Assembly (NCBI GenBank): GCA_025698895.1
Contig: JAILWO010000002.1
Location: forward strand, 1,302,001 to 1,366,000
Source: Rhizobiaceae bacterium
GTDB lineage: Bacteria; Pseudomonadota; Alphaproteobacteria; Rhizobiales; Rhizobiaceae
Reading direction: 5' to 3'
DNA: 64,000 bases
A program made the translations under genes and the position numbers. Below are positions 43,560 to 52,119 of the stretch, piece by piece. The stretch's first letter is position 1. Each line of letters starts with the position of its first letter. The notes under the pieces were generated by a model, which was not told where the DNA came from, did not search any database, and saw only the letters and a list, made by a program, of their open reading frames with translations.

Positions 43560-44677
43560 TGCGTCTCGAACTCGTCAAGCGGCCGCAACAGTCGAAGCTC
43601 TATTCAGCCCTGTCGCCGTTCATCGCCTTTGGTCTGACCCTCGTCGCAGGGGCTTTCCTGTTCGCGATGCTCGGGAAAAACCCGGCGCTGGGGCTCTATA
43701 CCTATTTCGTGGAACCACTGACCGAGCTCTGGTCCCTTCACGAACTGGCAGTCAAGGCGGCGCCCCTCATCCTGATCGCGGTCGGGCTTTCGGTCTGCTT
43801 CGTCTCGAACAACTGGAACATCGGCGCCGAGGGCCAGTTCACGATCGGCGCCATCACCGGGGCAGCCCTGCCGCTCTATTTTCCCGATGCGCAGACCATC
43901 GCCCTGTTGCCGGCCATGCTTGTCTGCGGCGCGCTCGGGGGTGCGGTCTACGCGGCCATTCCCGCATTGCTGAAGGCGCGCTTCAACACCAACGAGATCC
44001 TGACCTCGCTGATGCTTGTCTATGTCGCCCAGCTCTTTCTTGACTGGCTGGTGCGCGGCCCGTGGCGTGATCCGGCCGCGATGAGCTTTCCGCAGGCACC
44101 TGCCTTCAGTTCCTGGGCGACCCTGCCGGAACTGTTTCCCATGTCGGGCCGGGCCAATTGGGGCATCGTCTTCGCGCTGGTGGCCGCGCTCGTCGTCTGG
44201 TTCATGCTGTCACGCACGTTGAAGGGCTTCGAGATTCGCGTCATCGGCCAGAGTCCGAGGGCAGGGCGGTTCGGCGGCTTCTCGACGGCGCGTACGATCG
44301 TGTTCGCCTTTCTCGTCTCCGGCGCCCTTGCCGGGCTGGCCGGCATCGCCGAAGTGTCGGGCGCGATCGGGCGGCTGCAGCCTCAGATTTCGCCAGGCTA
44401 CGGCTTCGCGGCGATCATCGTCGCCTTCCTGGGACGGCTGAATCCGTTGGGCATCGTCGCGGCCGGTTTCGTCCTCGCCCTGTCCTATCTTGGCGGCGAG
44501 GCAGCGCAAATCGCTGTCGGCGTGACCGACAAGACCGTCCGTGCCTTCCAGGGCATATTGCTGTTCTTCGTGCTCGCCTGCGACACGCTGATACACTACC
44601 AGATAAGGATCGTGCGTCGGGCACCTCTGTCCGAACCCGCTTCCCTGAGCACGGAGACCGCTCATGGGCATGGCTGA
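43559..44677 (+). CDS. BMP-type ABC transporter permease 1
   Basis: A 372-residue integral membrane protein. VCFVSNNWNIGAEGQFTIGA (about 81-100) is the NxGAEGQ motif of the nucleoside/sugar permease group, followed by FNTNEILTSLMLVYVA and GYGFAAIIVAFLGRLNPLGI toward the end. ATG 43559 overlaps the ATPase stop (TGATG) and its own end overlaps the next permease by 14 bp, so translation is coupled. It pairs with permease 2 as a heterodimer. Confidence 0.93.
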   Translation: MRLELVKRPQQSKLYSALSPFIAFGLTLVAGAFLFAMLGKNPALGLYTYFVEPLTELWSLHELAVKAAPLILIAVGLSVCFVSNNWNIGAEGQFTIGAITGAALPLYFPDAQTIALLPAMLVCGALGGAVYAAIPALLKARFNTNEILTSLMLVYVAQLFLDWLVRGPWRDPAAMSFPQAPAFSSWATLPELFPMSGRANWGIVFALVAALVVWFMLSRTLKGFEIRVIGQSPRAGRFGGFSTARTIVFAFLVSGALAGLAGIAEVSGAIGRLQPQISPGYGFAAIIVAFLGRLNPLGIVAAGFVLALSYLGGEAAQIAVGVTDKTVRAFQGILLFFVLACDTLIHYQIRIVRRAPLSEPASLSTETAHGHG

Positions 44678-45638
44678 GGCGATCCTGCTGACGGTTGCGA
44701 CGGCCGCCACGCCGCTGCTCATCGCGGCGATCGGGGAACTCGTGGTGGAGCGTTCGGGGGTACTCAATCTCGGCGTCGAGGGCATGATGCTGATGGGCGC
44801 CGTGGCCGGGTTCGGGGCGGCGATCATGTCCGGCTCGGCCTGGATCGGCGTCTTCGCGGGGCTCCTGACGGGCGCGCTGTTTTCCCTGCTCTTTGCCTTC
44901 CTCGCCCTGACGCTGGTCACCAACCAGGTTGCGACCGGGCTGGCGCTCACTCTTCTGGGCATCGGCATGTCGGGCATGATCGGCGAGTCCTTCGTCGGCA
45001 TGCCCGGCGTCAAGCTCCGAGTGCTGGATCTCCCGGTCATTTCCGACATTCCGCTGATCGGTCGGCTTCTTTTCGGACAGGATCCCTTCTTCTACATCTC
45101 GATCGGACTGGTCGCCGGCGTCATGTGGTTCCTCTTCCGCACGCGGGCCGGTCTGACGCTGCGCTCCGTCGGGGACAGCCATACCTCCGCGCATGCGCTG
45201 GGAATCCGGGTGGTCCTGATCCGCTACTGCGCCGTCATGTTCGGCGGCGCCTGCGCGGGACTGGCGGGCGCGCAGCTTTCGCTCGTCTATACGACCCAAT
45301 GGATCGAGAACATGACGGCCGGTCGCGGCTGGATTGCGCTGGCCCTGGTCGTGTTCGCGTCCTGGCGGCCGTTGCGCGTGCTGGTCGGGGCCTACCTGTT
45401 CGGCGCAATCACGATCATGCAGTTGCATGTGCAGGCCGTGAACATGGCCGATCTCGTCTCGCTGCCCGGGCCCCTCTACTGGCTGGTCTCGGTCCTGAAA
45501 TCGGCCCCTTCGCAACTGCTTTCGGCGCTGCCCTATCTGGCGACGATCGTGGTTCTTGTCATAATCTCGAGGAACAGGCGGCTGACCATCATGAACACGC
45601 CGGCTTCGCTCGGGCGGCCGTTCGTGCCCGACCGTTAG
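44664..45638 (+). CDS. BMP-type ABC transporter permease 2
   Basis: A 324-residue membrane protein. VVERSGVLNLGVEGMMLMGA (about 28-47) is the permease 2 counterpart of the N-x-G-x-E-G motif; LALTLLGIGMSGMIG and ENMTAGRGWIALALVVFASW are conserved in this family. It starts inside the end of permease 1 and ends 51 bp before the binding-protein gene. ATG 44664 and ATG 44670 are both possible. Confidence 0.93.
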   Translation: MGMAEAILLTVATAATPLLIAAIGELVVERSGVLNLGVEGMMLMGAVAGFGAAIMSGSAWIGVFAGLLTGALFSLLFAFLALTLVTNQVATGLALTLLGIGMSGMIGESFVGMPGVKLRVLDLPVISDIPLIGRLLFGQDPFFYISIGLVAGVMWFLFRTRAGLTLRSVGDSHTSAHALGIRVVLIRYCAVMFGGACAGLAGAQLSLVYTTQWIENMTAGRGWIALALVVFASWRPLRVLVGAYLFGAITIMQLHVQAVNMADLVSLPGPLYWLVSVLKSAPSQLLSALPYLATIVVLVIISRNRRLTIMNTPASLGRPFVPDR

Positions 45639-45689
45639 AAGAAGATCGACGGAACGAGCCTGACAGAAACCAACAGAGGACAAAGGACA

Positions 45690-46766
45690 ATGAAAAAACT
45701 GCTCATGGCAATGGCCGCATCGGCGGCGCTCCTGACCGCGGGCGGCGCGTTCGCGCAGGACAAGACCAAGGCCTGCTTCATCTATGTCGGACCGATCGGC
45801 GATTTCGGCTGGTCCTATCAGCACCATCAGGGCGCGCTCGAAATGCAGGAAGCGCTCGGCGGCGAAGAGAAGGTCGAGATCGCCTATCTCGAAAGCGTGC
45901 CGGAAGGCGCCGACGCCGAACGTGCCATCGAGCGTTTCGCCCGCTCGGGCTGCAACATCATCTTCACGACCTCGTTCGGATATATGGACGCGACCAACAA
46001 GGTCGCGGCCAAGTTTCCGGATGTGAAGTTCGAGCACGCGACCGGCTTCAAGCGCGAGCATCCCAACGTCGCGACCTACAACTCGAAATTCCATGAAGGC
46101 CGCTACGTGCAGGGCGTGATCGCGGCCAAGATGTCCGAGGCCGGCGTCGCGGGCTATATCGCTTCCTTCCCGATCCCGGAGGTCGTGATGGGCATCAATG
46201 CGTTCATGCTCGGCGCGCAGTCGGTCGATCCCGACTTCGAGGTGAAGGTGGTGTGGGCCAACACCTGGTTCGACCCGGGCAAGGAAGCCGATGCGGCCAA
46301 GGCTTTGATCGATCAGGGCGCCGATATCATAACGCAGCACACGGATTCGACCGCCCCCATGCAGGTCGCGGCTGAACGCGGCATAAAAGCCTTCGGTCAG
46401 GCGTCCGACATGATCAAGTTCGGCCCCGAGACGCAGCTCACCTCCATCATCGACGATTGGGGCCCCTATTACACCGAGCGCGTCAAGGCGGTCATGGACG
46501 GCACCTGGGAGCAGCATGATGTGTGGGCCGGCATGGCCGAGGGCCATGTCGTGATGGCGCCCTACACCAACATGCCCGACGACGTGAAAGCGCTCGCCGA
46601 GGAAACGGAGGCCAAGATCAAGTCCGGCGAATTCGATCCGTTCACGGGTCCGGTAAAGAAGCAGGACGGTTCGGAGTGGCTCGCCGAGGGCGAGGTCGCG
46701 GAAGAGAGCGAACTTCTCGGCCTGAACTTCTATGTGGAAGGCGTGGACGACGAACTGCCGCAATAG
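45690..46766 (+). CDS. BMP family ABC transporter substrate-binding protein
   Basis: A 358-residue periplasmic binding protein. Signal peptide MKKLLMAMAASAALLTAGGA followed by FAQ; then KACFIYVGPIGDFGWSYQHHQG, the basic-membrane-protein hallmark, and FKREHPNVATYNSKFHEGRYVQG. BMP proteins mostly bind purine or pyrimidine nucleosides; the nearby genes contain no nucleoside hydrolase or phosphorylase to confirm this. Unusually the binding protein is last in the operon, with its own strong AGAGGACAAAGGACA leader and a terminator after it. Confidence 0.93.
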   Translation: MKKLLMAMAASAALLTAGGAFAQDKTKACFIYVGPIGDFGWSYQHHQGALEMQEALGGEEKVEIAYLESVPEGADAERAIERFARSGCNIIFTTSFGYMDATNKVAAKFPDVKFEHATGFKREHPNVATYNSKFHEGRYVQGVIAAKMSEAGVAGYIASFPIPEVVMGINAFMLGAQSVDPDFEVKVVWANTWFDPGKEADAAKALIDQGADIITQHTDSTAPMQVAAERGIKAFGQASDMIKFGPETQLTSIIDDWGPYYTERVKAVMDGTWEQHDVWAGMAEGHVVMAPYTNMPDDVKALAEETEAKIKSGEFDPFTGPVKKQDGSEWLAEGEVAEESELLGLNFYVEGVDDELPQ

Positions 46767-46789
46767 TCATCGGTATATGAGGCGGGCAG

Positions 46790-46815
46790 GGGGCGTCCAC
46801 GAGGGCGCCCCTTTT
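46790..46815 (+). terminator. Intrinsic terminator of the BMP-type importer operon
   Basis: GGGGCG (46790-46795) and CGCCCC (46806-46811) enclose a ten-base loop and are followed by TTTTCC. It is 23 bp past the binding-protein stop. Confidence 0.75.
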
Positions 46816-46821
46816 CCTGTC

Positions 46822-46849
46822 CGCTCCTGACAAACTGCTGTCAGGAGCG
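46822..46849. promoter_or_regulatory. Long perfect inverted repeat before the GST gene, likely operator
   Basis: Arms CGCTCCTGACA and TGTCAGGAGCG are perfectly complementary across AACTGC. The repeat ends 38 bp before the GST start and lies just past the upstream terminator, where the GST promoter must be. No T-run follows, so it is not an intrinsic terminator. The core CTGACA-N6-TGTCAG suits a dimeric repressor of TetR, MarR or GntR type; none is adjacent. Confidence 0.6.
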
Positions 46850-46887
46850 CGTTGGTAGGATGCGTTCGTCAACGAGGAACGCAGGCC

Positions 46888-47550
46888 ATGCTGAAATTCT
46901 ACCACGCGCCCTGGTCACGCTCGTCCAGCGTCTTGTGGCTGCTCGAGGAACTCGGGGTCGACTACGACCTCGTCGAGATCGACATCCGCCAGGAAGGCGG
47001 TGTGCCGGAGGACTACAGGCGCATCCAGCCGAGCAAGAAAGTGCCCGCGATCGACCACGACGGGACGATCATCACCGAACGCGCCGCGATCACCATATAT
47101 CTGGCCGACCGGTTCGCGCAGGCGGGCCTTGCGCCAGCGATCGACGATCCGATCCGCGGCCCCTATCTGACGATGCTCGTCTATTGCGACGCCGTTTTCG
47201 ACCCGTCCCTGTCGGCGCAGATCCAGGGCTGGACCTATCAGAGCAATCACTTCGCCTTCGGCCTCGCCGAAGACATGATCAACTATGTCGACAGGGTTCT
47301 GACCGAACGGCCGTTCGCCGCGGGCGACCGTTTCACCGCCGCCGACACCCAGTTGGCGTCGGCGATCGCCTATACGATGGACATGATGAAGGCGTTGCCG
47401 GAGCGACCGTCGTTCCGCGCCTATCTCGACCGCGTCAAGGACCGGCCTGCCTATCTGAGCGCCGCCGCGAAGGATCAGAAAATGGCGATGGCGACGCCGT
47501 TCTTTCAGAAGCAGTTCGGCGACTCTTCAACCACCGGCGACGATGACTGA
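46888..47550 (+). CDS. Glutathione S-transferase family protein
   Basis: A 220-residue GST. The N-terminal thioredoxin-like domain begins MLKFYHAPWSRSSSVLWLLEELG with likely catalytic Ser/Tyr in the first turn, then KKVPAIDHDGTIITERAAI (53-71) with the cis-Pro and the Glu-Arg glutathione-binding pair; the helical C-domain has FAAGDRFTAADTQLASAI. The ending TTGDDD is acidic. ATG 46888 is chosen for its fit to the fold. A 28-bp perfect palindrome lies upstream. It converges on paralogue B. Confidence 0.92.
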   Translation: MLKFYHAPWSRSSSVLWLLEELGVDYDLVEIDIRQEGGVPEDYRRIQPSKKVPAIDHDGTIITERAAITIYLADRFAQAGLAPAIDDPIRGPYLTMLVYCDAVFDPSLSAQIQGWTYQSNHFAFGLAEDMINYVDRVLTERPFAAGDRFTAADTQLASAIAYTMDMMKALPERPSFRAYLDRVKDRPAYLSAAAKDQKMAMATPFFQKQFGDSSTTGDDD

Positions 47551-47573
47551 CCGTGCGCCGCGCGGTCAGCACC

Positions 47574-48005
47574 TTATGAAGTGTCGTTCGGCCCGGCCGT
47601 GAGACTGTCGGGGATGAGGGCAAGCCGGCCTGGACGCGGCATTGCTCCCCTCTGTCTCGGGCTTCGCCCTCGCCACCTCCCCCCGCCAAGCGGGGGGAGG
47701 ATGAGCGCGCAGCGCAGCAGGACGGCAAGGGCCTCGGCCAGCGCGTGCAAGCGCGCCGCAAGCAGTAGCGCGTCCTCCGGATCGTTTCCGTCCGCCCCGA
47801 TGCCGGCGAAAGCCGGCTGCGGCATGCCCGTCGCCTCGGCGACGAAGTCGGCCACCGCGGCCTCGGCCCGCCGCAACAGCCACAGAACGAAACAGCGGAC
47901 CGGATAGGACCGGTCAGCGGCGCGCTCCGCCAGAACGGCAAGCGCGACGAGGACGGCGATGATGCGCCGCAACCTCCCGTCCCATCTTGCCGTCTGCTCG
48001 TCCAT
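47574..48005 (-). CDS. Conserved small hypothetical protein, paralogue B
   Basis: A 143-residue twin of the gene at 9772-10200. The core YPVRCFVLWLLRRAEAAVAD, FVAEATGMPQPAFAGIG and GNDPEDALLLAARLHALAEAL is nearly identical, while the N-terminus (MDEQTARWDGRLRRII) and C-terminus (ending PNDTS) drift. Start ATG 48005 is set by alignment with copy A and by GGAGG seven bases upstream. The tail after LPPLGGGRWRGRSPRQR is encoded by a GC-rich palindrome. Function unknown; the N-terminal helix suggests membrane attachment. Confidence 0.68.
   Translation of the reverse strand: MDEQTARWDGRLRRIIAVLVALAVLAERAADRSYPVRCFVLWLLRRAEAAVADFVAEATGMPQPAFAGIGADGNDPEDALLLAARLHALAEALAVLLRCALILPPLGGGRWRGRSPRQRGAMPRPGRLALIPDSLTAGPNDTS
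47676..47700. repeat. GC-rich palindrome inside paralogue B
   Basis: Perfect 11-bp arms CCTCCCCCCGC and GCGGGGGGAGG around CAA, flanked by GGCTTCGCCCTCGCCA and ATGAGCGC. It resembles the intergenic element at 10381-10401 and the degenerate one at 9874-9886. Here it lies inside a reading frame and supplies the ILPPLGGG segment. Confidence 0.7.
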
Positions 48006-48234
48006 CCCATGACCTCCGTTCACCGGCGGGCATTGTCCGCCCGGTCGCGGGGGACGTGGATAGAACCAGCCAAAAATTTAGCGCAAGACGTTGATCTGGC
48101 TGGATCAGGCGTCGACAGGGCGCCGATTTTTATCCACCCGACTCGGCGCTCATCTTGATCGACCGCCGACGCCGCCCCTCTTGACGGAGGGCGGACGGTC
48201 GGAGCCATAGGCGTCACGCCGCGGCGACCGGACG

Positions 48235-50067
48235 CTACGATCCCGAACCGATCGCGGCCGCCGTTTCTTCGTTCATCGCGCGCCCCTTTGAGCGTGGCTC
48301 CGCGAGCGGGCGAGGGGTGGGCATATTGCCTTTCAGCAGGCCTGTTCCCGAATAGATGTCACCGCTGAGCTGGAGTTCGAAGCGCTCGGCATCGCGTCGG
48401 CGGACATCCTCGATGAGTTCGGTGACCTCGTCTTCGGTGGCGCCGAGCGCGCGAAGCGCGGTTTGCGAGAACTCCATCGCGGACTCGAAGGTTTCACGAA
48501 TCTGGAAATCCACGCCGGCGTGAACCAGGTCGAGCGCGATACCGCGATCGAAGGCCCGGGCGAAGACCCTGGCGAGCGGGAACTCGGATTTCAGATGCTC
48601 GGCGATGCGCACCGCCGTCTCGCCCTTGTCGACGCAGATCAGGATCGCGTCGGCCCGGCCGGCGCCGGCCGCGTGGAGGATGTCCAGCCGGGCGCCATCG
48701 CCATAATAGACCTTGAAGCCGAACTCGGCGGCCGCCTTGATCATCTCGACATCGTTGTCAATGATCGACACATCCACGCCGCGAAGCAGCAGAGGCTGGC
48801 TGGCGATCTGCCCGAAACGCCCGAAGCCGATCACGAGCACCCGCCCGGACAGTTCGTCGGCGACCTCGACCCCATCAAGGCTTTCGACGGTACGCGGCAT
48901 CAGCCGCCTCGCACCCATCACGACAAGCGGCGTCAGCGCCATCGACACGATCACGGTCGCGGTCAGGATGGCATTGGTCTCGCCATCGAGGATACCGACG
49001 GCAGAGGCCCCAGAGAAGAGCACGAAGGCGAACTCACCGCCTTGGGCCATCAGCGCCGCCCTCGACACCGCCTCGCCATGGTCCGCGTGGAAGAGGCGTG
49101 CGACGGCATAGATGCCGATCGACTTGGCGATCATGTAGGCGATGACGGCCGCAAGGATCAGCGGCCATTGCCGCCCGATCACGGCCAGATCGAGCGCCAT
49201 GCCGACCGACAGAAAGAACAGGCCGAGCAGTATGCCGCGAAACGGCTCGATATCGGCCTCGAGCTGGTGGCGGAAAGTCGATTCCGACAAGAGCACCCCG
49301 GCCAGGAAAGCGCCCATCGCCATCGACAGCCCGCCAAGCTGCATGGCCAGCGCGGCGCCGAGAACGACCAGCAGCGCCGCGGCCGTCATCACCTCGCGCG
49401 CATCGGCGACGGCAAGCACCCGAAAAAGCGGGTTGAGCAGGTACCTTCCGGCGACAATCAGGCCGACCAGCGAGGCCACGGCGATGCCGATATCGGCCAG
49501 GCGCGTCGCAAGCGTCGCCTCTTCGCCTCCAGGTGCCAGAAAGGCGACCAGGGCCAGCAACGGCACGATGGCAAGGTCTTCCAGGAGAAGGATCGAGATG
49601 ACGCGTTGTCCGGCCGGCGTGGACGTCTCGCCGCGTTCGCTCAGCATCTGCATGACGATCGCCGTGGACGTGAGCACGAAGCCCATGCCCGCGACGAAGG
49701 AGATCAGTGGTGGAAAGCCGGCGACGATGCCGATCGCCGTAAGTAGTCCCCCGCAAACGGCGAGTTGCGTGAAGCCGAGGCCGAATATCTCCCGTCTCAG
49801 GTTCCACAGCCGGGAGGGCTGCATCTCCAGTCCGATGACAAACAGGAACATGACGACCCCGAGTTCCGCGACATGGAGAATCGCCTCCGGATCGTCGAAG
49901 AGACCCAGGCCCCAGGGACCGATGATCAGACCCGCCGTCAGATATCCCAGCACCGAGCCCAGGCCGAGGCGCTTGAAAATCGGAACCGCGACCACGCCGG
50001 CGGCCAGCAGCGACACCACCTGAACCAGTTCGCCGCTTGTCGCTTCGCCCGCCATGCCCGCTTCCAT
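48235..50067 (-). CDS. CPA2 family cation:proton antiporter, KefC-like
   Basis: A 610-residue protein. Residues about 10-385 form some twelve membrane helices of the Na+/H+-exchanger fold (GLGSVLGYLTAGLIIGP, then FLFVIGLEM and LTSTAIVMQ, QGGEFAFVLFSGA). Residues about 405-530 are a TrkA-N domain with VLVIGFGRFGQIA as the NAD loop, and a Gln/Glu-rich tail follows. This is the KefB/KefC glutathione-gated K+ efflux architecture; a NAD(P)H:quinone-type partner like KefF is not adjacent, the nearest flavodoxin-like gene being at 51306. ATG 50067 or 50055 could be the start. Confidence 0.91.
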   Translation of the reverse strand: MEAGMAGEATSGELVQVVSLLAAGVVAVPIFKRLGLGSVLGYLTAGLIIGPWGLGLFDDPEAILHVAELGVVMFLFVIGLEMQPSRLWNLRREIFGLGFTQLAVCGGLLTAIGIVAGFPPLISFVAGMGFVLTSTAIVMQMLSERGETSTPAGQRVISILLLEDLAIVPLLALVAFLAPGGEEATLATRLADIGIAVASLVGLIVAGRYLLNPLFRVLAVADAREVMTAAALLVVLGAALAMQLGGLSMAMGAFLAGVLLSESTFRHQLEADIEPFRGILLGLFFLSVGMALDLAVIGRQWPLILAAVIAYMIAKSIGIYAVARLFHADHGEAVSRAALMAQGGEFAFVLFSGASAVGILDGETNAILTATVIVSMALTPLVVMGARRLMPRTVESLDGVEVADELSGRVLVIGFGRFGQIASQPLLLRGVDVSIIDNDVEMIKAAAEFGFKVYYGDGARLDILHAAGAGRADAILICVDKGETAVRIAEHLKSEFPLARVFARAFDRGIALDLVHAGVDFQIRETFESAMEFSQTALRALGATEDEVTELIEDVRRRDAERFELQLSGDIYSGTGLLKGNMPTPRPLAEPRSKGRAMNEETAAAIGSGS

Positions 50068-50226
50068 CTTTCACGCAACCGGATGCATCAAGATTGCATC
50101 CACTGGCGCAACTTATCGTGAATCCTCGTCGGGAACCACATTGTGCCGCGCACCATTACCCTTGGAAGTTCGATTGTACCAAGCCGTGGTCACCTCCCAG
50201 GCCGCGGTGACTACAGGAGAAGGAAG

Positions 50227-50484
50227 ATGAGGAAGACCATTATCGTGGGCGCGAGTGCCCTGTTCGCCACATCGGCGTTCGCCCAGATGGCGCCTGTCGA
50301 GCCGTCACCGAAACTCGACGCATCGACGGATGCCCAGGTCGAGTTGCAGGAGCCGATGGAGGACGCCGATATTCCGCTGGACCTCGGGATAACCAATGCC
50401 CTTCAGGGCGAAGGCGCGGATATCAAGGATTCGCCGAAATACGACGCCAACACGAAGAATTCCGGCAATCTCGAAGGCCGCTGA
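50227..50484 (+). CDS. Small secreted protein of unknown function
   Basis: An 85-residue protein with a clean signal peptide (MRKTIIVGASALFATSAFAQ, residues 1-20). The mature part is acidic and Asp/Asn/Pro-rich with a partial internal repeat: SPKLDAST (about 27-34) and SPKYDANT (about 69-76). No cysteine is present after the signal. GGAGAAGGAAG precedes the ATG and a terminator follows 24 bp past the stop, so it is a complete single-gene unit. I do not recognise a family. Confidence 0.75.
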   Translation: MRKTIIVGASALFATSAFAQMAPVEPSPKLDASTDAQVELQEPMEDADIPLDLGITNALQGEGADIKDSPKYDANTKNSGNLEGR

Positions 50485-50507
50485 GCGGCCGGCGAGCCAC
50501 GGATCGA

Positions 50508-50536
50508 ACGCCCGCAACGATGTCGCGGGCGTTTTT
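50508..50536 (+). terminator. Intrinsic terminator after the small secreted protein gene
   Basis: ACGCCCGC (50508-50515) and GCGGGCGT (50525-50532) form an eight-pair stem followed by TTTTT. It separates this gene from the convergent SDR gene ending at 50548. Confidence 0.85.
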
Positions 50537-50547
50537 GCCGGATCTCG

Positions 50548-51291
50548 TCAGTTCAATCCGCCATCGGCGAGAATCGTCCTGCCCGTGACCCACCCCGCCT
50601 CCGGCGAGGCGAGGAAGGTCACGATCCCCGCTATGTCTTCGGGCTGGCCGATGCGGCCGAGCGGCGTGGTGGCCCGGATCTGATCCCCGCGCTGGGCGAT
50701 GACGTCGGTCGTCATGTCCGTCTCGATCACCCCCGGCGCCACGGCGTTGACGGTGATGCCCTTGCCGCCGAGTTCCCGCGCGAAGCCGTGAACCAGCGTG
50801 ACCACGGCGGCTTTTGACGCGGAATAGACGGAACTCGCGGGAATGGGGTTGTAGGCCAGCCGCGAGGCAAAATGGATGATTCGGCCTCCTGGCGAGGGCA
50901 GAAGCGGAGCAGCCGCCTGGGTGAGCATGATCGTGCCCATGACATTGGTGTCGAGGATCGCGCGCACATGCGCCTCGTCGATCTTGTCCAGCGGCAGATA
51001 GGGGCCGATACCGGCCGTATTGACCAAGATGTCGAGCTGGCCGAGCGCCTCGGCCGCGGCCAGGACCATGTGCCTTGCCTCGTCGGGGCTGGCGACGTCC
51101 CCGGCGACCGTTTCCGACCTGCTTCCAGCGTCGCTTATCTCCGCGGCGATGGCCACGGCCGCATCCTTGCCGGAGCGATAGCCGATCGCCACATTGGCGC
51201 CCATGGCGCCGAAGCGCCGTGCGACCGCGGCGCCGATGCCGCGCGAGCCGCCCACCACTAGCACCGCCTTTCCTTGGAAGCCCTGATCCAT
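50548..51291 (-). CDS. Short-chain dehydrogenase/reductase, FabG-like
   Basis: A 247-residue SDR. GGSRGIG (14-20) is the cofactor loop, NTAG (90-93) the stabilising motif, Ser in HFASRLAYNP, and YSASK (about 156-160) the catalytic Tyr and Lys; the C-terminus WVTGRTILADGG is typical of 3-oxoacyl-ACP reductase relatives. The YRSG segment after strand 2 suggests NADP(H). It starts 14 bp after the quinone reductase stop on the same strand. It could belong to the TRAP/aldolase catabolic unit upstream or be independent; substrate unknown. Confidence 0.88.
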   Translation of the reverse strand: MDQGFQGKAVLVVGGSRGIGAAVARRFGAMGANVAIGYRSGKDAAVAIAAEISDAGSRSETVAGDVASPDEARHMVLAAAEALGQLDILVNTAGIGPYLPLDKIDEAHVRAILDTNVMGTIMLTQAAAPLLPSPGGRIIHFASRLAYNPIPASSVYSASKAAVVTLVHGFARELGGKGITVNAVAPGVIETDMTTDVIAQRGDQIRATTPLGRIGQPEDIAGIVTFLASPEAGWVTGRTILADGGLN

Positions 51292-51305
51292 CGACCTTGT
51301 CCCTT

Positions 51306-52019
51306 CTATCGCTGTCGCGCCCAGGCACCTTCGGGAACACCGGCCAGCAGATCCTCCGGATCAGCGCGCTCGACTGGCTGCGAAGCGGCCTTCAGCACTC
51401 TTTTCTCGAATTCGTCGAGATAGGCGGCGCGCGCTTCATTCCCCACCCGGGGCGCGGCGTAGGCCAGGAAAGGTTCCTCGACCGTGTAGCCCATATATTG
51501 AAGCGTCAGCCTCTGTGGCTGCCACAGCACCTTTTCGAGTTCACCGTAGACGCCGTCCGGGCCGAAACGCTCCGTGGTGCCACCGGTCGTCACCGAAAGC
51601 ATGGCGCGCCTGCCCTTGAACACGCCGGTCTCGAAGCGTCGTCCGTCGACATAGCCGAAGCCGTAGGCAAGCACCCGCTCCAGCCAGCCCTTCAGGATTG
51701 CGGGTGGTCCGCCCCACCACAGCGGAAACTGCAGGATCAGCAGATCGGCGGCGGACACCCGGGACTGTTCGCGGGCGATCTCCGGCGAAAAGGAAGCGGA
51801 TCGCGCGGCAAGCGCCTGCTCGCTCTGATAGTGGAAGCGTCGGGGATCCGCCACGGTGGAGAAGTCGTGGCGACCGGCGACCGGATTGAATTTTTCGGCG
51901 TAGAGATCCGACACGGTCGTCGCGTGGCCGGCCCGTTCCAGTGCATTCTTGGCCCGCCGCACGAGCGCCGCGCTGAAGGATGTCGGCTCGGGATGAGCGT
52001 AGACGATGAGGACGTTCAT
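51306..52019 (-). CDS. NAD(P)H dehydrogenase (quinone), flavodoxin-like NQO1/MdaB family
   Basis: A 237-residue flavoprotein. VLIVYAHPEPTSFSAAL (3-19) is the FAD/FMN phosphate loop of the Nqo1/KefF/MdaB group; LILQFPLWWGGPPAILKGW (about 94-112) and LSVTTGGTTERFGPDG follow in the usual order. Such enzymes carry out two-electron quinone reduction or assist KefC. It is in line with the SDR gene (14 bp) and 100 bp downstream of the DUF6282 gene, so membership of the catabolic operon is possible but not shown. Confidence 0.87.
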   Translation of the reverse strand: MNVLIVYAHPEPTSFSAALVRRAKNALERAGHATTVSDLYAEKFNPVAGRHDFSTVADPRRFHYQSEQALAARSASFSPEIAREQSRVSAADLLILQFPLWWGGPPAILKGWLERVLAYGFGYVDGRRFETGVFKGRRAMLSVTTGGTTERFGPDGVYGELEKVLWQPQRLTLQYMGYTVEEPFLAYAAPRVGNEARAAYLDEFEKRVLKAASQPVERADPEDLLAGVPEGAWARQR

Positions 52020-52119
52020 GCTGGCTTATCCGTTTCGCTTCAAGGCGCAGACCACGTCTCGGGAGCGCCAAGGCCACCGCCGCCACGACAACTCCTCGCC
52101 TTCTGGTCCGCCTGGGCGG

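Larger units (their letters stand above)
47549..48067. repeat. Duplicated ~510-bp segment, copy B
   Basis: It matches 9747-10260 in orientation and content, beginning in the GST stop codon and including the whole small gene and its upstream region. At the right end both copies share GGGCATTGTCC, a CCGGTC block and CGTGGATAGA. The left boundary falls exactly at the end of the neighbouring gene in B and about 21 bp past the stop in A. Confidence 0.85.

Noticed and set aside
44415-46763. 782-codon open frame antisense to the BMP permeases and binding protein
   Set aside because: It covers three genes with clear motifs and coupled overlaps; no protein family resemblance.
46822-46849. Second terminator of the BMP-type operon
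   Set aside because: The 28-bp palindrome lacks a T-run and a better terminator lies just upstream at 46790-46815.
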